Shown: positions 59,292 through 64,000 of the stretch, piece by piece
Numbering within the stretch: position 1 is the first letter of the stretch
Layout: the number at the start of each line of letters is the position of its first letter
Source: Augochlora pura
Lineage: Eukaryota > Arthropoda > Insecta > Hymenoptera > Halictidae
Length of the DNA: 64,000 bases
Assembly: GCF_028453695.1 (NCBI RefSeq)
Contig: NC_135775.1
Span: forward strand, 13,178,545 to 13,242,544
Direction: 5' to 3'
Notes under the pieces: model-generated
Database searches by the model: none
Told to the model about the DNA's origin: nothing
Seen by the model: only the letters and a program-made list of their open reading frames with translations
Translations under genes and position numbers: made by a program

Positions 59292-62200
59292 GGAAATCAC
59301 TTTATGACCGGTTGTAATAATGAAGCGATATTACCGAAATGCGATTTGTTTTCGCGATTTCACGTTGCATAAAAGTATTAAAGTAATAGCCTTCTAAATT
59401 GGAGAAACCGGAATTTAAGAAGGGAAATAAAATAATAATTAGATCCTTCTACAATATTCCAATCTTTAGCATATTTTAGTTTCGTTAAGTAAATCACTTT
59501 GATATTATGAGAAATTTTTGGGGTTCATGCATTTAACATGTTGTCGTGATTAAATATCACACAATTGTTAAAGCGAGTTCTCGTAATCAATATTTACATT
59601 TTTTAATTGTGTGAATCCGTAAAATAATCTGTAGAACCTCATTAATACCACATAACATTGAAAATTAGAAGTTTATATTCAGCGATCTTGACCCAAATGC
59701 TACGTTTGCTTAATATGCTACATAGACATGATCCGATTGAACTGATGAGACCACAGATCAGATCAACGACGTTGATTAATTACGCAAACATACATCGAAT
59801 GATTGTTACTTGTTCAATTTTCGATTCTATTCAATCACTATTGTATTATCTTTGTGGTTTATTGTCTTCATATGTTACGTTTATCGAAGAATATAACTTG
59901 TCCGAAGATCATTTGAAGGCCAATATATTATACATGGTATAATATAATAATTGTTTCACTGAAGCATATATTTTCTTTTGTATACGAATCTTCGTATTAT
60001 TAAATAAAATGTAGATATGTTAAGAGGAAATATTAGTAACTCACCTTATAGTCTATAACATACGTGGATAGCTCAGAATTGAGATAAATATAGATATTTT
60101 AGCTCCAGAAAAATAATAATGCCACTAATAATGCAAACCACAATTTTAATTATAAAATGACATAGGAAACAACCAAAAGAATAAATTCAATGTTCTTTAA
60201 AAAGAAGCAACAATGTCTAGACCATTCTCTGATCAACATTTAACTCCAAATAGTGTGAAGCTTGAATTACCGTGATGCAGTTCAAGTCTGTTGAATTGCA
60301 GCAGCTATTTGGAGCACAACTGCATCGTGAACGTATTTGCGCTGCTAGAACTCTTTTTTTTCGTTATGACGATGCACTATGAATGTCTTGCTTGATGGAT
60401 GTCCATATATGGAAGCGATAAATTATGTACTGTTTAACAAAATGTTACTGTTAAAGTAAAAAAATTTGTTATTGTATTATATAAGATAATTCAATATTTC
60501 TCTAATAACCTTACCAAACCATGATATTGAATATTGCAGGAAATAATTTTTCGATAATAATACATTTTTGTTTGCTTTAAAACGTAATTATCCGTCGTAT
60601 CCATATGATAATATTTTCAAATCAAAAGAAATAATAACTATAAATAGCATTTTCAATAAAATGTGAAACAGGGAAAACCGAATGTATATGGGGATAAATA
60701 AAGAATGATCTTATCGTATTCTTTATTTTTTCACATTTATTAAAAAAACAGCGGCATCAAGTACTATGATTGTTCACTCAGAATAAATTAATTTCAATAA
60801 TTATAATACAGAATAACCATAAGGCGTTAGTATATGTTTTGACATCTCATGATTATTATTCTCTCTCTCTCTCTCTCTCCCTCTCCCTTTCTCATATATA
60901 TATATATGTATATTCCAACCTCTTTAGGGATTTGACTATTTACTTGACTGCTCCTTTCAATACTTGACGTCGATGTTGAATTTGCTAGTTTTAAAGTGTA
61001 AGCATAAACGTTTTCGCTGCATGTAGAAGCTGTTATATGGACACTCGGAGATATGAAATTATCAGCAATGATATACTACTACGAAAAATGTCTTTGAATC
61101 CGGGCAATAAATAACTCTTTAGCCCTCGGCATTCACACCACTTCAGGTCGCTAATCAGTTGTTCATTCAATCGGTAGTACCTGATCAATTCTCTCCGCCA
61201 AGTAACAATAGCTCTTTGGAGGGATGCTGCAGTCATGATTGATGCTCTTCCGAAGCTCTTGTGTACGCATTGTATGCCTACCTGTATCTAGACACGGTGA
61301 TTGTCCTCATTCATTCCGTCGATACATTTTGATGAAATTGAGGTGTTTCGCCTGTAAACGCCACGTCGCCTCTCCCTGTTTCTCCATTAATTTCATCCTA
61401 CATCAGCCCCCTTATAATTTCCTCTTTCCCCTTGCCTTCTCGTGGTTATCCAACTTCTTCAAAATTAGATACATGTCTTCGCGTCACAACAATTTTCATC
61501 TTCTATGCCAGTAATACCGATTCTTCATTGAAATCATCAAGAACAGCTTTTCCTCGATTTAGCACTAATCTTATTTGACTGCTGTCATTTATAAATAAGT
61601 GGGATTTTTTGTACACTGCGTTAAATTTTGTTGGGTTTAATTTCTTACAATCAGGACTCGAGGATAGCGTGGCTACGACAAACTTTTATTCCTTTGTCTA
61701 TAATCTATAAAAACGGCATACAGAGGGCACACGAAAAGAATGCCACTTGCAGATGAATAGTAAGACACAAAAATATAAATTCTATTTTGTATACTATATT
61801 TTTCATTTACAACAATATACTTTTTGTATTACATCATGTAATTGATCAAAAAACGAATTCAAACATGAATAGTAATATGGTCTTAAGTTCCAAAAATTAC
61901 AATTTTATGTACAATTTATTTCTTAAAATTATACGCTTGCAACTGATGCTGTGAGTATATAATAAAGAGTTTATAGTAGCGAGGATATTTATCTAGATAA
62001 ATTGATTGTGAAACGAATGCACAACACTCTATTTTACGTTATTAACAATAAAACCTTATGTTAATAGATGTTGCAATAATGTCCTTTAATGGCTTCTCGA
62101 ATGTTTACATTCACTTTTAAAGTGGTTAGACGTTCATTGTAAATGTTTTCTTCTTCAAATATTCCTATATGAGAAAACAATTATACCTAATCCATCAGTT

Positions 62201-63161
62201 TAGAAATCGTAACTTTAAAATCTATCTATATTTATGTATACAGTACATGTATACATGTATATGCAGTACTGTACATTTATGCTGTTTTTAAATTTAGTTA
62301 TATAAGTACAGGTCACAAAAGCCAGTAATAACTGTTCGTATTTTTACAAAACGAACTGCCTCACACAAAGTTAAATCGGCGTGTGAGTATGGCACGCATT
62401 ACTACGTTATTATTGTGGATAACGTGGCACGTCCAGTTGGAATAAGTCTGGAAACTTATAACAAGGTGTACTCCAGAATAAGCAGCGCAAAGGACATATC
62501 CAGGCAAGAGGGCAAAAGTATTCTCAGATCAAATTGGTCCATCGCAAGTTTAATTTTATTTAAGGACACTTTCGACCTCGTTTGTGGAGTATGGCTTTAT
62601 TCTTTTCCATATGGGAATAAACGTTGTTTAAACTATTAATCTTCTCTTAATAAGCGGTGTAAGAAAAACTTGTCATATTCTTTCATCAGAACTGAGTTTC
62701 TTTGTGAAATAGGTTATCAATCAATATTCTGTATAGGAACATAGATGTAAATTCCACGAACTAGGGTAAGGGCGCCAATTACCAAAGTTGCTTGAAATAA
62801 CGTTGCTTTCATTTATTTTAACGATAATCACAATAATGCAACAAAGAATTATAAAATTACAAAATTTTAATATATCATTTAGTATAACATTTCGAAGTTA
62901 ATTGTACTAAACTGTAACAAGTACATTATATTGTAATAATAGAAGTATTTCTCTTCGACGGTATAACCACCACGTTTTTTAATTACTTCCTGGATTAACT
63001 TTGATATCCGTTCTATTAGTTTATCTATTATTTCTGATTCTATTTGATTGCATACATGCGTAGTATGTTCCACATATTTCGAAAACATGTAATACGAAAT
63101 GAACCTTCGAATGATGCTTGAAAACATATGAAAATATTAGGAAAAAATGTAAAAAAGGACA
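59292..63161. other. Long stretch without recognised genes
   Basis: A TC and TA microsatellite lies at 60861-60907 and an ACATGTATACATGT palindrome near 62245. The 94-codon plus frame at 59658-59942 and others are unrecognised. No transposon ends are found. Confidence 0.5.
60861..60907. repeat. TC and TA microsatellite
   Basis: A (TC)n run passes into a (TA)n run. Simple-sequence DNA. Confidence 0.95.
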
Positions 63162-63165
63162 GTAG

Positions 63166-63740
63166 TGTAGTGATTATCTTTGATGGTAAATCCCACGTGA
63201 CTCCGTGGTAATAATAAAACAATAACAAAGGGCACCTTCTATTAACAATAACAAAAATAGTTTATTATTAATAACTCGCAACTTCCCACGGCTTATAATA
63301 AGAATATTAACAATAACGACAACGCAACGATTTCGACATGGACAACGACAACGACTCAACAACAACTACTATAACAACAACGATTTCTCTACGTGACTGT
63401 TCTCCTTCGACTGAGACCATCTTTGCCGCTCGTTCCTCCACCCTTACTCGCCTTTTTCCAAATTATCCTGCGTACCTTGCATTTATACTCTTTCGCTCTG
63501 CCTCACTCGCTGTCTCATTCTTACTCATTCTCTCTCTCTCTCTCTCTCTGTCTCTTTCTTTATTTCCCTCCCGCTCACTCACACTCTATCTTTCGGCCAC
63601 GCCTTCAGGACTTCAAGGAACCTAAGCAATAGATTCAGGCCATTCGAAGTCGCTCAAACACTTTGTCGCCATGTGTACCATTCATTACCATTCTATGACA
63701 CTCAACCATTCTGTCTTTCATACCCGGAAAAAACCCTACA
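63166..63740 (-). mobile_element. Solo LTR, 575 bp, target duplication GTAG
   Basis: The unit starts TGTAGTGATTATC, ends AAAAAACCCTACA and is flanked by GTAG at 63162-63165 and 63741-63744. On the minus strand a GTATAAATG box near 63480 and AATAATAAAC near 63265 set the orientation. It contains a TC-rich simple run near 63530. It is the fuller relative of 38003-38500. Open frames at 63338-63632 are low-complexity. Confidence 0.87.
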
Positions 63741-63744
63741 GTAG

Positions 63745-64000
63745 TATAAATGCAGTATTTTTCTATACATAAATTAAATGTACGAAAAAAATAGATGCCT
63801 CCAGCAAACTCACTTCATATTGTATTCGTCTGGATTCTTCTTACTCCTTTCGAATTGCTTGTTTCTGTTCTTCTTCAAACAGAACACGGCTCCCAGTTAT
63901 CCCTTTTTCTTCGAATCTGAAGAAGTAACTCGTCTTCTTCAATATTGTTCAATTGTAATGCATATTGTATGCAATGTCGAGAAGATCATTTAATTTATGA
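63745..64000. other. Window end, nothing recognised
   Basis: Pyrimidine-rich sequence with one open frame (63778-63993) cut near the window end and not recognised. It could continue outside the window. Confidence 0.4.

Overview
This window looks like nuclear DNA from an arthropod, most likely an insect and possibly a hymenopteran. The background is AT-rich. There are two 100-base runs of N (scaffold gaps). Eukaryotic transposon remains are everywhere, and no operon-like or long uninterrupted coding DNA is visible. The hymenopteran suggestion rests on terminal motifs of the type CAGGGTGTCCCGG, on TTAA-flanked piggyBac-type elements, and on general resemblance. It is an inference, not a demonstration.

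I found no gene I can name with confidence. The longest open frame is 147 codons from its first ATG (33748-34191), inside an unclassified GC-richer block. The number and length of the other open frames are about what random sequence of this base composition gives. One 70-base stretch (43349-43418, + strand) has good splice signals and reads like a small exon. One short minus-strand frame (48952-49092) also reads like coding sequence. Both are weak calls.

What the window does contain is a dense record of mobile elements. Nine LTR-like units start TG, end CA and carry a matching 4-5 bp target duplication, so they are solo LTRs: 3358-3731, 4651-5416, 11765-12316, 15936-16822, 16069-16324, 25635-26088, 37083-37591, 44346-44613, 54741-55392. 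A tenth, 63166-63740, has the same structure. Further LTRs lack a clear duplication (38003-38500, 57053-57630) or are truncated (25314-26198). No gag or pol coding remains beside any of them. Several are nested: one LTR inside another twice, one inside a TTAA MITE, and one inside a second repeat family.

There is also a family of TTAA-flanked piggyBac-type elements: a decayed transposase (7880-8497, minus strand) with its terminal region (7630 on), and short non-autonomous copies at 2930, 4447, 18411, 28116, 40929, 50859 and 59047. Mariner-like TA-flanked MITEs lie at 13007 and 58342. Other CAGGGTG-type termini lie at 19690, 29523 and 32096.

Most LTRs whose orientation can be read from an AATAAA signal point to the minus strand. 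That would fit a window lying inside a long intron or transcription unit on the plus strand, but it is only a hint. Long stretches between the elements contain nothing I can recognise, and they are listed as such.
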